A DNA stretch of 64,000 bases from Aquarana catesbeiana (lineage: Eukaryota; Chordata; Amphibia; Anura; Ranidae), in the NCBI RefSeq assembly GCF_042186555.1, contig NC_133328.1:613906768-613970767 (forward strand), written 5' to 3'. The notes under the pieces were generated by a model, which saw nothing but the letters and a program-made list of their open reading frames with translations, had not been told where the DNA came from and did not search any database. Position 1 is the stretch's first letter. The number at the start of each line of letters is the position of its first letter. This document shows positions 53,504 through 63,677 of the stretch, in pieces. The translations under genes and the position numbers were made by a program.

Positions 53504-53664
53504 TTGCCACCTCATCCCTTTAAACCCGGACACCTTTGAATTACACAGGTTATGAGGCTAATTAAATGCAAATAAGGCACCGAGTGAGTTTAATTACCAC
53601 CTTAATCAGCCATAGAACCTGTGTAATTAATATGTGTTCAGGTTTAAAGGGATGAGGTGGCAAC
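53504..53664. mobile_element. 161-bp palindromic MITE, second copy
   Basis: Same family as 53038-53206, same orientation, with GGACACC instead of TAACACA after the left end. Confidence 0.92.
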
Positions 53665-54080
53665 CCTAGAGCCACCCCATCATATCAGAGGTCCCCCATC
53701 ACATCAGAAGCCCCATGACACATCAAAGGTCTCCCATTACATCAAAGGCTGCGCAGCACATCAGAGGTCCTCCATAAAATCAGAGGTCCTCCATCACATC
53801 ATTAATTGGGTGTTGACCTCTCTGCACCAAAAACAAAGTAATCTGATCAGTATAGACAACAGCTACACTCCTGCCACAATATTCATATAGCCAGCCCAGG
53901 CAATACTCACTGATGTGTAGTAGAAATGGGACTTAAACCAACGGAAATGTGTCGAGAATTTGGTTATTACATAAACCACATTGCTCTACCTGTGAAAATT
54001 GCTTCTGAGCCTGAGAACTCAATTCATTACTGAAATATGTGTGGTGATGCTCCTGTATCGTGAGAACATATACTGTGAAA

Positions 54081-54523
54081 GGCTCAATTCACACTTATGT
54101 GTTTTTGATGCATTTTGCATTTTGCAGAAATGCAGGGAAATTTTTTAACATGGGTTCCAATGGAACATGTTCACATCAATGCATTTTTTTGCCTCAGCGT
54201 TTTTGGAAAGGGCCGGGGACTTTTTTTTCATGCAAAATGCAGCGTTTTGCATGTAATAGAATTCAATGGACCCGCATACAAAACGCAAGTAACGCGTTTT
54301 TGCCGCGATTTAAATTGTGCGTTCTTTTTCATTTCTTTTTGTTACATTGTATATAGCTGGTTGCTAAGCAACCACATTGTAAAAAAAAAAACAAATGCAA
54401 AATGCTAATTGTGGCAAAAACGTGGCAAAAACGCAGCAAAACACATGTTCAAAAACGCGACAAGCACCGCAAAAAGCACTGCAGAAACGCTCAAAAGCAA
54501 CATGCATAGATGTGAATCGAGCC
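54081..54523. mobile_element. 443-bp Harbinger-like MITE, stack member 1
   Basis: The ends GGCTCAATTCACACTTATG and CATAGATGTGAATCGAGCC are inverted. Sub-terminal GCATTTTGCATTTTGCAG pairs with GCAAAATGC. It is joined to the next copy by TTA. Confidence 0.9.
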
Positions 54524-54526
54524 TTA

Positions 54527-54989
54527 GGCTCCATTCACACTAGCGCGTTTTTTGATGCATTTTGCATTTTGCAGAAATGCACGGGAATTTTTTAACATGT
54601 GTTCCTATGGAACATGTTCACATCAATGCCTTTTTGTTTCTCTGCATTTTTGGAAAGGGTCAGGGACTTTTTTTCATGCAAAATGCAGCATTTTGCATGT
54701 AATAGAATTCAATGGACAAGCATCAAAAACGCAAGTGCACCATTTTTGCAGCGTTTTCGATGCGTTTTTGATGCATTTTTGCCGTTTTTTTTTTTTTTTT
54801 TTTTAAATTTTTTTTTAATTTTTTTTTAGACTGTAAAAAAAACTGTAAAAAAAAAAAAAAAAAAAAATACGCAAAACGCGGCAAAAACGCCGCAAAAACG
54901 CCGCAAAAACACTGCTCAAAAACGTGGCAAGCATGAAAAAAAACCTCCAAAAACGCTCAAAAGCAACATGCATAGGTGTGAATCCAGCC
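54527..54989. mobile_element. 463-bp Harbinger-like MITE, stack member 2
   Basis: The ends GGCTCCATTCACACTAGCG and ATAGGTGTGAATCCAGCC; TTA on both sides (54524-54526 and 54990-54992). The interior T and A runs (54785-54865) form a long potential stem, and GCAAAAACGC words repeat near the right end. Confidence 0.9.
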
Positions 54990-55450
54990 TTAGGCTGGAT
55001 TCACACCTATGCATTTTTTTCCTTGTCAAAAGAAGTTTATTGAGTATACAATGTTATAAAGATACATAAAGTAAGTTTACAAGGATCTATAAAGTAAGCT
55101 CATTGTTTTACAGTAGGGTTTATATAAGTAAATATCATGAAATTTCAAATATTAAACATTGGGTTCACGTAAACCTAAATTAAAGATATATATCATTTCC
55201 TTAGTTACTTTTGTAGGTATTTAAATGATTTATACGTACTATACATATTGTTTACAAGTAGAGTGTATATAGGTTAAATAAATTCTGATAATGAGCTTTA
55301 ATCATAAGGTGGAGAAAAGGAAAGAGAAAGAAGAAAAAGGGTTGAAAGGTAGAGGTATGGTCCACAAGGTTGTCCCGCTCGTCAGTTTATTATTCTTTTT
55401 AGTTCTCTTTGAAGCCTTAGAATGGGTGTCTCTGTAAGTCATTTAATCTG

Positions 55451-58400
55451 TTACCATGGCAACAGGACAGAGTCATTGAAGTTTGACAGGAACTGTTGTT
55501 TTATCCAAGGATGCCAAAGTTTTTCAAATTTTGGAATTTGATTTTGATCGATGGCTACCATCTTAGCATGGGACATTGTATTATTCATTCTGTGAATTGT
55601 TTCTGCTAGTACCAATGTAGGAGATTTCCATGCCTTGGCCACTGTTTGTTTTGCAGCCGTTATTAGTTGGATCATAAGTTTGAATTGAGAGAGTGTTAAC
55701 CATTCCGGTTTTAGATTAAGTAAAGTTAAATATGGATCTGGTTGTATTATTTTTTTAAATATTTTAGATGCAATCACGAAGACTTCCTTCCAGAAGGTTT
55801 GGATTACTGGGCACGTCCACCATATGTGTAAATATGTGCCTATTTCTGGGCATCCTCGAAAACAAAGAGCAGAGGTATTAGGTGAATATTTTGCCACTCT
55901 AGCGGGTACAAGGTACCAGCGAGTTAGGACTTTATAATTTGTCTCCAGTGCTAAGATGTTGGGTGAAGATGACTTAGATGTGAGCCATATGTTAGACCAG
56001 TCCGTGTCTTCTAAAGTTCGTCCCAGGTCCTCCTCCCACCTCTGAACGTAAGAGGGTCTATTAAGATTTGCTACTCCATATAATTGATTATAAAGTGATG
56101 AAATTGTACCTTTAGCAAATGGATCTTTTGTACAGATTGATTCAAAAATGGATAATTGGGATAATGGTGTATCCCCCTTTAGGAATGGTGTATAGAAATT
56201 TTTGATTTGGAGATATCTAAATATCTCAGAGTTTGTTAGATCATATTTTTCTCTAAGTGATGGGAATGAAAGGAATGATTTAGATGCTATGAAGTCATTT
56301 AGTGTCTGAATGCCTGATGTTGTCCAAGCTTTAAAAGAATTTGGGTAGATCCATGCTGGATAAAAGGCCGGATTTCTGATAAAAGAAAGGAGAGGATTGT
56401 GTGGAGATTGTAACTGATATTTGGTTTTTAGTTTATCCCAGAGAGATAAGAAATGTTTAGTTATGGGATTATGAATTTTAAAGCGGTCTTTAGGATCAAG
56501 CCATAATAAATTTGATATTAATAGAGGGTCATTTTCTGAAGCCTCTATAAATACCCATAATGGCATTTCCTGTTTTGCATGGTATTTGGACAGACTGGCC
56601 AAATGTGCTCCTCTGTAGTAGTTAGTAAAATTAGGGTATCCCAGGCCTCCTTTATTTTTGGGAAGATGTAGTGTGTGTATAGGTATACGTGGTTTAGAAG
56701 AGCCCCATATAAACGAAGTTGCTCTTTTTTGTACTATTCTCAAAAAATAGGAAGGAATTGGAATAGGGAGGACTCTGAATAGATAAAGCAATTTGGGTAG
56801 AATAGTCATTTTGATTGCATTAATCTTCCCTATCCAGGATAAAGGAAGTTGCGACCATTGTTTTATTAGATTTGTGATCTGTCTTAATACAGGAGGATAA
56901 TTGGTTGAGAATAAGTCAGAATGAGATGCTGTTAAATGAATTCCAAGATATGGGATTGATTTTTCTGCCCATGTGAATGGGAGTGCAGCCCTAGCCGGGA
57001 TCAATTCCATGTTTGTGAGTGAAATATTAAGCACTAGGCATTTCTTAGGATTAATCATAAGGCCGGATAGGGCTGCAAATCCATCAAGAGCTGGTATTAA
57101 GTTAGGACCAGAGACCTGTGGTGATGATAGAAAAAGTAATATATCGTCTGCAAATATACATAATTTGTGTGTAATACCTCCTACTTCAATGCCAGTTATA
57201 GTTTGGTTTGTTCTGATGTATTGGGCCATGGGTTCGAGTATAAGGGCAAATAATAAGGGAGATAATGGGCAACCCTGTCGGGTACCTCTTTCGATATTAA
57301 AGGCTTCAGATTTGTATCCAGCATATTTTATATAGGCTTTGGGTTTATTATATAATGCTTTGATCCATGTTAAAAAGTGGGGTCCAAAACCCCATTTTTG
57401 TAATGAATATTGCATATATTGCCAGGATACTGTGTCAAATGCCCTCTTAATATCGAGAGATAGAAAACATAAAGGGATTTTCCGTTTTTTAGCAATATGT
57501 GCCAATAACACTGCCCTGCGTATATTATCGCCTGCCTGTCTATTTGGCATGAAGCCTACTTGATCTCTATGTATTAATTTTCCTATAATGCTATTGAGGC
57601 ATTTTGCTATTATTTTTGCTAATAATTTAATATCGAGGTTTAACAGAGAGATAGGCCGATAATTCACACAGGAAGTATCATCAGAAAGGGGTTTTGGGAT
57701 CATACAAACAATTGCCATTAGTGTTTCTTGCCGAAAAGAATGTCCATCTAGAAGTTTGTTAAAAGTTTCAGTGAGAATGGGAGAGAGTATTTCTGAGAAT
57801 GTTTTATAGTATAAAGCCGAGTAGCCGTCTGGGCCTGGTCTTTTGTTAAGTTTTAGGTCTTTTATGGCGTTAGCAACTTCATCTATAGTTATAGGCTCAT
57901 CCAAACTGCTTTTTTGATTCTGAGATAACTCGGGTAAGGTTATTTTTGAGAAGAAGGATTCAGCCTCTGTAGGATTAAATTCATTGTTTGTCTTGTATAA
58001 AGTTGCGAGATGTGAGTGAAATTTATGGACTATTTTAACTGGATTACAAGTGTAAACATTTTTTGATAATTTCAAACGTATTGGTTTGAAAGATTTGTTA
58101 GTTGAATTTAATGCCCGAGCCAAATATGTACCTGGTTTGTTTGTATTCATGTAGAAATTGTGTTTAGAGCGTTTGAGGGATTTATCAACTGACTCAGTGA
58201 GAAATAGATCGTATTCCAATCTAGATTTTTCCAGATGAGATTTTGTACTCTGAGATGGATTATCTTGAAATGATATGTAGGCTGCATTAAAATTGAGTTC
58301 TAGTTTTTTTGCTAGATTTTTGCGTTCCTGTTTAAATAGTGCCATTTGTCTTTGTATTGTACCACGCAAGACAGGCTTATGAGCTTCCCACAGTGTTATT

Positions 58401-59242
58401 GGGGAGATGTCTGTTGTATTATTAATTGATATGTATTCCTTTAAAGCTTGTTCAATGGCCATCTGATGTAGTGGGTGTTTGAGCATTATATCCGGTAAGT
58501 ACCACGTTGGGTCATGCGCTTTTGGTATGGCTGAGGCTATAGTAGTGTATACTGCATTATGGTCAGACCACGGAATCGGAATTATATCTGATGCAATAAT
58601 TTCTGGTATCATTCCTATTGTTAGAAAAATATGATCTATTCTGGTGAAGGTTTGATGAGGATGCGAGAAATAAGTGAATTTCTTTTTCATTGGGTTACTT
58701 TCTCTCCATGAATCTACCAGATTGTATTTGGAAAGAAGTTGAGAAAAAGGTAATCTAGAGGTTATTTTGGATGGTGTAAAAGGTGATTTATCTAGAAATG
58801 GGAGGAGGACCTGGTTCGAATCCCCACACATTATCACTGTTCCTATTTTGTGTGTATTAATCACTTGTAATATATGTGAGAGGAATGGTGTAGGTTGTTT
58901 GTTAGGAGCGTAGTAGGAAATCACTGTGATTGCTGTATCCATTATATAACCCATGAGTAACAGGTATCTACCTTCTGGGTCTTTAATTTCTGATGATAAG
59001 GTGAATGGTGTGGATCGGTGAAATGCAATTAGAGTTCCCCTTTGCTTGGTACAGGCAGAAGCCGTGTAAATTTGTTGATAAAAAGGAGAAATATATTTTG
59101 GAGTAGAATCTTTGGTGAAGTGTGTTTCTTGGAGGCATACTATGTGAGCCTTCTTGTTATGGAAAGTACGGAAGGCTTTGGTCCTTTTCTGAGGGACATT
59201 TATTCCCTGAACATTCAGGGAAAGTATATTCAGTGGTGCCAT
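55451..59242 (-). CDS. L1-type ORF2: endonuclease and reverse transcriptase
   Basis: The intact 1263-residue frame has no stop. Endonuclease: LNVQGIN (N10), CLQET (E39), YYAPN, CGDSNQ (D141, N143; the usual GDFN has Ser for Phe), RID (D203), SDH (D227, H228). RT: NYRPISLLNLD, DQVGFMPNRQ, motif A LSLDIKRAFD, RQGCPLSPLLFALI and F-A-D-D at 697-700. Zinc knuckle C1127-x3-C1131-x7-H1139-x4-C1144, the spacing of mammalian L1. The product would nick DNA and prime reverse transcription from the nick. Compared with the 13025-16993 ORF2 it is 59 residues shorter and clearly another family. With ORF1 gone it could act only in trans. Confidence 0.95.
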   Translation of the reverse strand: MAPLNILSLNVQGINVPQKRTKAFRTFHNKKAHIVCLQETHFTKDSTPKYISPFYQQIYTASACTKQRGTLIAFHRSTPFTLSSEIKDPEGRYLLLMGYIMDTAITVISYYAPNKQPTPFLSHILQVINTHKIGTVIMCGDSNQVLLPFLDKSPFTPSKITSRLPFSQLLSKYNLVDSWRESNPMKKKFTYFSHPHQTFTRIDHIFLTIGMIPEIIASDIIPIPWSDHNAVYTTIASAIPKAHDPTWYLPDIMLKHPLHQMAIEQALKEYISINNTTDISPITLWEAHKPVLRGTIQRQMALFKQERKNLAKKLELNFNAAYISFQDNPSQSTKSHLEKSRLEYDLFLTESVDKSLKRSKHNFYMNTNKPGTYLARALNSTNKSFKPIRLKLSKNVYTCNPVKIVHKFHSHLATLYKTNNEFNPTEAESFFSKITLPELSQNQKSSLDEPITIDEVANAIKDLKLNKRPGPDGYSALYYKTFSEILSPILTETFNKLLDGHSFRQETLMAIVCMIPKPLSDDTSCVNYRPISLLNLDIKLLAKIIAKCLNSIIGKLIHRDQVGFMPNRQAGDNIRRAVLLAHIAKKRKIPLCFLSLDIKRAFDTVSWQYMQYSLQKWGFGPHFLTWIKALYNKPKAYIKYAGYKSEAFNIERGTRQGCPLSPLLFALILEPMAQYIRTNQTITGIEVGGITHKLCIFADDILLFLSSPQVSGPNLIPALDGFAALSGLMINPKKCLVLNISLTNMELIPARAALPFTWAEKSIPYLGIHLTASHSDLFSTNYPPVLRQITNLIKQWSQLPLSWIGKINAIKMTILPKLLYLFRVLPIPIPSYFLRIVQKRATSFIWGSSKPRIPIHTLHLPKNKGGLGYPNFTNYYRGAHLASLSKYHAKQEMPLWVFIEASENDPLLISNLLWLDPKDRFKIHNPITKHFLSLWDKLKTKYQLQSPHNPLLSFIRNPAFYPAWIYPNSFKAWTTSGIQTLNDFIASKSFLSFPSLREKYDLTNSEIFRYLQIKNFYTPFLKGDTPLSQLSIFESICTKDPFAKGTISSLYNQLYGVANLNRPSYVQRWEEDLGRTLEDTDWSNIWLTSKSSSPNILALETNYKVLTRWYLVPARVAKYSPNTSALCFRGCPEIGTYLHIWWTCPVIQTFWKEVFVIASKIFKKIIQPDPYLTLLNLKPEWLTLSQFKLMIQLITAAKQTVAKAWKSPTLVLAETIHRMNNTMSHAKMVAIDQNQIPKFEKLWHPWIKQQFLSNFNDSVLLPW

Positions 59243-59805
59243 GGCAATAGATCAAATAGTTTTGACTTACTTTTTGTTATGCAGAGCTGACTGCGCAGAT
59301 CAACCTGTGTGGACTGAAGAGATGAATAGATAGAAAAGAAACCAGTGAATTCTGGAGTAAAGAGTAAACAAAAAACATATGAGATTAGATGATACATTGT
59401 ATAAATTATTTTTTGCAAGTAATCACAATTTACCCGTGAAAGAGAATAAATATCTCTCTCAGGGGAATAAGTGCCTTCGTCACACTCCCACATAATATGG
59501 TTGGGAGAATGAGGAGGGCTAATGGGGGAACACGGATCTTCCGCTTACAGGAGAGAAGTGCTATGTCAAAAGACATCAAAATGATGTTTCATTAATTGGA
59601 GTGCAGAATATAGTTTTTGTTGAAATTATTTATTCCAGGGTGGTTGTATATGGTTAGTCTTGCTCTAGGCTAAATAATTCAGTTAGAAAGGTACTGTTAA
59701 TAACTTTGGTATTGATGAAGATAGTTTGAATTATTTTGGGATTTTAACCCTTTTAGAGTAAACAATTACATATTTTATTCATATGTAACTGTTTAGATAT
59801 GTTAA
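59243..59805 (-). other. upstream remnant of the L1
   Basis: It holds an 87-codon frame (59493-59230) with no L1 ORF1 motif, probably inter-ORF sequence. The 5' end meets the duplication at 59806. Confidence 0.5.
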
Positions 59806-59930
59806 CACACCTATGCATTTTGCAGATTTGCTCTACAGAACCTGTTCCATAGGAAACCATGTTAGATTGACTGTAGTGCAAATCTGCAAAATGCAAAAAG
59901 CACTAAAACTGCATAAGTGTGAATCCAGCC

Positions 59931-59986
59931 TAAGAGATGCTTGAAATAAAACTCCAGCCTAAGAGATGCTTGAAATAAAAATTTTA
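59931..59986. repeat. tandem duplication, CCAGCCTAAGAGATGCTTGA
   Basis: The sequence CCAGCCTAAGAGATGCTTGA (then AATAAAA) occurs twice, 28 bp apart, at about 59925 and 59953. The first copy overlaps the end of the preceding MITE. Confidence 0.85.
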
Positions 59987-60217
59987 GACCTGGTTCACAC
60001 CTATGCAGGTTGCAGTTTGCATACCAGGTGCATTTTGCGTTTTTCAATTCACGTTTTTGATCCATTGAAGTCTATGGAACCAGAAAAAAGTCCCTGGCCC
60101 TTTCCAAAAAAATGCACAGATGTGAACGTGACCCATGGGAAACCATGTTAAATGAACTGTATTATGTTTATGCAAAACTCAAAATGCACAAAAAAATGCA
60201 TAGGTGTAAACCAGGCC
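59987..60217. mobile_element. 231-bp Harbinger-like MITE
   Basis: The ends GACCTGGTTCACACCTATGC and GCATAGGTGTAAACCAGGCC are inverted; TTA precedes and TAA follows. Confidence 0.88.
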
Positions 60218-60957
60218 TAAAGTCTGTATAAATTTGCAAGAAAAGAAAATGCCATGACTGTTGAGAAGCATAGGCATATCCATGTTATCTAACCAATTAT
60301 GTGGAATACCTTGTCTTCTCCACCCACCCCAAAAATGACACTAAAATCTTCGAAGGTGGATGGACAAGGCCAGAAAAAAAACCTTTAACAGCCACAGATA
60401 GATTGTGAACACCTAACATTACACGGATTGCATCCAGTGTGTTCTTCTGCCCCGCTTTCATTTTATTTTTCTGTGTTGTGTTGAACTACACAAGGTTATC
60501 ATTTTTTCTGTAGTAACCTGATGTCTAGTGGTGGTTTTGGACCACTGCAACTTGTTTACTAATGTGATTTGGTATCTTCCTCTGTCCTCCCTTCCTGTTA
60601 AACACTAGCTAGTTTGGTCCCAGCTAGACCCACCACACATTTTCCATGTCCCCTTAGTCAGTGTTAGTTATTCACAGAGGCATGTCGCAGGAAAGTTATT
60701 CTTACACTTCTAAAGACTGGAAAAACATCCTCAGTACTGCAACAGCTGAAGTGAAGTTGAGTTGGATTCAAATTATGTGTCTTATTGAGGAGTTTAAGCA
60801 GCCTGTGGATGTGCCAAGTCAGCAGGTGACCATACTGCCTGGACAGACGGGATCTAAGGAGATATGTCAATGCACAGAGTGGCATTTGAAACAGAACAGT
60901 GTGCAATGCCTAGTTTTGGCCATGGCAATAACAGAACAGATTCACTGCCTACTAGGG
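60218..60957. repeat. gene-free; uninterrupted dispersed repeat at 60660-60900
   Basis: 60660-60900 is the empty-site counterpart of 32886-33017 plus 34407-34505, with a single TTAA at 60794-60797. The plus frame at 60661-61089 crosses it and the next MITE and is not a gene. 60230-60650 shows nothing recognisable. Confidence 0.7.
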
Positions 60958-61100
60958 TTGCCACCTCATATGAATTACACAGGTTCTGAGGCTAATTTAA
61001 TGCAGATAAGGCACTTGGTGGGCTTAATTACCACCTTAATCAACCACAGAACCTGTGTAATTAATATATGTTCAGGTTTAAAGGGATGAGGTGGAGTAGC
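60958..61100. mobile_element. palindromic MITE, third GTTGCCACCTCAT copy
   Basis: GGGTTGCCACCTCATATGAA to TTTAAAGGGATGAGGTGGAG, shorter than its relatives at 53 kb because the CCCTTTAAAC part of the left end is deleted. Confidence 0.85.
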
Positions 61101-61600
61101 CCTACTGCCTACTAAAGGTTCCAATACTGTATGAGAATTTTGTTTTTATGAAAGCCTACACAAAATGCATTGATATTCACTTTATATGTTTCTGATTGCA
61201 GTTTGTGATTGCAGATTGCTGGGAGTCACAAGGTAGGTTTATGTTCAGTGGTCTATGTTTACCTGAAGTAGCAAACCACAGAGGAGTTAAGTTTCCTAGA
61301 AGACTTTCCGCTAAGAAAAAATGAAATAGGGACAGCTGTGTCGGGGCTAGCATCTGTTTGTGTGCCTTGTTCCTATGCCTGCTAGTTTGGATTCCCTTAT
61401 TGACAAACTTGAATTGAATAATGACTATTCTCTGAACTCTTCCTGCCTTTTGACTACAGATTGACCCGACTATTCTGAACCTTGCCTGCCTTGTACCTGT
61501 AGGCCTGCTTGCTCATTGGGAAAAGAGGCTGCTATAGGTGAAGAACACAGAAGCTAGCTATAGTGTCTGGCCACCTGCGTTAGGAGTAAACGTGACAATT
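61101..61600. other. gene-free stretch
   Basis: No gene or repeat signature is recognised. Confidence 0.35.
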
Positions 61601-63670
61601 TTAGGCTATTTTTTCTTCTTATTGAAGGTTCCTAAGCTATTATTTTAGAGTGTTTTCTCCTCTGGTTAAATGTTCTTAGGATAATGTTTCAGACTAAGTG
61701 TAGATAGCATACCCCCCTAGCTCGACTGCAACTGGTGCTCAGGCTGGGAGGTTCTGTCCCCAGTATATCAGATTTACATGAAGAAGCCGGCAACTCTGTA
61801 AACTCTTTGTTACAAAATCATTATTGGCTACATTTCAGCGTATACTGTGCGTAAAATGCTTTTCAGACTATTTTCTCTTCTGGTGAAATGTTCTTAGATT
61901 ATTTTAGCATATTTTCTCTACTCGAATGTTCTTAGGCTTTTATTTAGGCTATTTCATCTTCTGGTTGAATGTCCGTAGGCTATTTATTCTTCTTGGTGAA
62001 TGTTCTAGGGCTATTTTTACTTCTGGTTGAATGTTTATAGGCAATTTTTAGGCTATTTTCTCTTCTTGTTGAATGTTCTTGGGCTATTATTTTAGGCTAT
62101 TTTCTCTTCTAGTTGAATGTTCTTACACTTTTGTTTTAGGCTATTTCATCTTCTGGTTGAATGTTTTTAGGCTATTTACTCTTCTTGCTAAATGCTCTTG
62201 GGCTATTTTCACTTCTGGATGAATGTTCTTAGGCTAATATTTTAGGCTGTTTTCTCTTCTGGTTGAATGTTCTTGGGTTATTAGTTTAGGCTATTTTGTT
62301 TTCTGGTTGAATGTTCTTGGGCTATTGTTTTAGGCTATTTCATCTTCTGGTTGAATGTTCTTAGGATATTGTTTCAGACTAATGCCCCGTACACACGGTC
62401 GGACTTTGTTCGGACATTCCGACAACAAAATCCTAGGATTTTTTCAGACGGATGTTGGCTCAAACTTGTCTTGCATACACACGGTCACACAAAGTTGTCG
62501 GAAAATCCGATCGTTCTAAACGCAGTGACGTAAAACACGTACGTCGGGACTATAAACGGGGCAGTGGCCAATAGCTTTCATCTCTTTATTTATTCTGAGC
62601 ATGCGTGGCACTTTGTCCGTCGGATTTGTGTACACACGATCGGAATTTCCGACAACGGATTTTGTTGTCGGAAAATTTTATAGCCTGCTCTCAAACTTTG
62701 TGTGTCGGAAAATCCGATGGAAAATGTGTGATGGAGCCTACACACGGTCGGAATTTCCGACAAGGTCCTATCACACATTTTCCGTCGGAAAATACGACCG
62801 TGTGTACGGGGCATTAGTGTAGATAGCATACCCCAGCTCGACTGCGACTGGTGCTCAGGCTGGGAGGTTCTGTCCCCAGTATATCAGATTCACGTGCAAG
62901 AATCCGGCAATTTTGTAAACTCTTTGTTACAAAATCATTATTGTCTACATTTCAGCGTATACTGTGTGTAAAATGCTTTTCAGACTATTTTCTCTTCTGG
63001 TGAAATGCTCTTATATTATTTTAGTGTATCTTCTCTACTTGTTAAATGTTTTTAGGCTATTTCATCTTCTGGTTGAATGTCCGTAGGCTATTTATTATTC
63101 TTGCTGAATGTTCTAGGGCTATTTTTACTTCTGGTTGAATATTCGTAGGCAATTTTTAGGCTATTTTCTCTTCTTGTTGAATGTTCTTGGGCTATTATTT
63201 TAGGCTATTTTCTCTTCTAGTTGAATGTTCTTACACTTTTGTTTTAGGCTATTTCATCTTCTGGTTGAATGTTCTTGGGTTATTCGTTTGGGCTATTTTC
63301 TTTTCTGGTTGAATGTTCTTGGGCTATTGTTTTAGGCTATTTCATCATCTGGTTGAATGTTCTTAGGCTGTTTTCACTTCTGGTTGAATGTTCTTAGGCT
63401 ATTATTTTAGGCTGTTTTCTCTTCTGGTTGAGTATTCTTAGGCTGATGTTCAGGCCATTCTCACTTCTGGTTGAATGTTCTTAAGCTATTTTTTAAACTA
63501 TTTTCTCTTTTTGTTTAATGTTCTTAGGTTATTATTTTAGCCTATTTTCTCCTCTGGTTGAATGTTCTTCGGCTATGGTTTAGGGCTATTGCATTGTCTG
63601 TTCTTAGTTTATTTTCTCTTCTTGTTGAATGTTTCTAGGCTTTTTTCTCTTCTGGTTGAATATTCTTACA
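61600..63670. repeat. GGTTGAATGTTCTTAGGCTA tandem array, duplicated block
   Basis: 30-45-bp units of TTCTCTTCTGGTTGAATG, TTCTTAGGCTATT and ATTTTAGGCTA. A larger block, AGTGTAGATAGCATACCCC through AAAATGCTTTTCAGAC, occurs at 61697-61870 and again at 62817-62985, about 680 bp apart once the MITE at 62383-62813 is removed. No coding capacity. Confidence 0.9.
62383..62813. mobile_element. 431-bp PIF/Harbinger-type MITE
   Basis: The ends TGCCCCGTACACACGGTCGG and CCGTGTGTACGGGGCA are inverted, with further GGAAAATCCGA / TCGGAATTTCCGAC pairs inside. TAA lies left (62380-62382) and TTA right (62814-62816). The paralogous site at 61,695-61,697 has only TAA and no element. Confidence 0.92.
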
Positions 63671-63677
63671 CTATTAT

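Larger units (their letters stand above)
52859..53800. repeat. CACATCAGAGGTCCCCCAT arrays, with MITE insertions
   Basis: 19-25-bp units run in plus sense at 52870-53036, 53388-53495 and 53685-53800, and in inverse sense (GATGTGATGGAGGACCTCT) at 53216-53350. The MITEs at 53038-53206 and 53504-53664 are embedded in it. Peptides translated from it are artefacts. Confidence 0.88.
55018..59805 (-). mobile_element. 5'-truncated L1 LINE, 16-bp target duplication
   Basis: The duplication CACACCTATGCATTTT is perfect (55002-55017 and 59806-59821). The 3' end, on minus, is AATAAACTTCTTTTGACAAG plus a short A run. Upstream of ORF2 only 563 bp remain, with no ORF1 similarity, so ORF1 was probably lost by 5' truncation. 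ORF2 itself is complete. The uneroded duplication and open ORF2 suggest a young insertion. Confidence 0.92.
54993..59930. mobile_element. Harbinger-like MITE, stack member 3, split by L1
   Basis: The left part is 54993-55017 (GGCTGGATTCACACCTATGC) and the right part 59822-59930 (to GTGTGAATCCAGCC, then TAA). Without the L1 and one duplication the MITE is about 134 bp. Confidence 0.88.

Noticed and set aside
58810..58824. GGTTCGAATCC as a tRNA B box
   Set aside because: It lies inside the L1 ORF2, with no A box, acceptor stem or cloverleaf around it.
61600..63670. Regular repeats as a CRISPR-like array
   Set aside because: Units vary in length and sequence and there are no unique spacers; this is a vertebrate tandem array.
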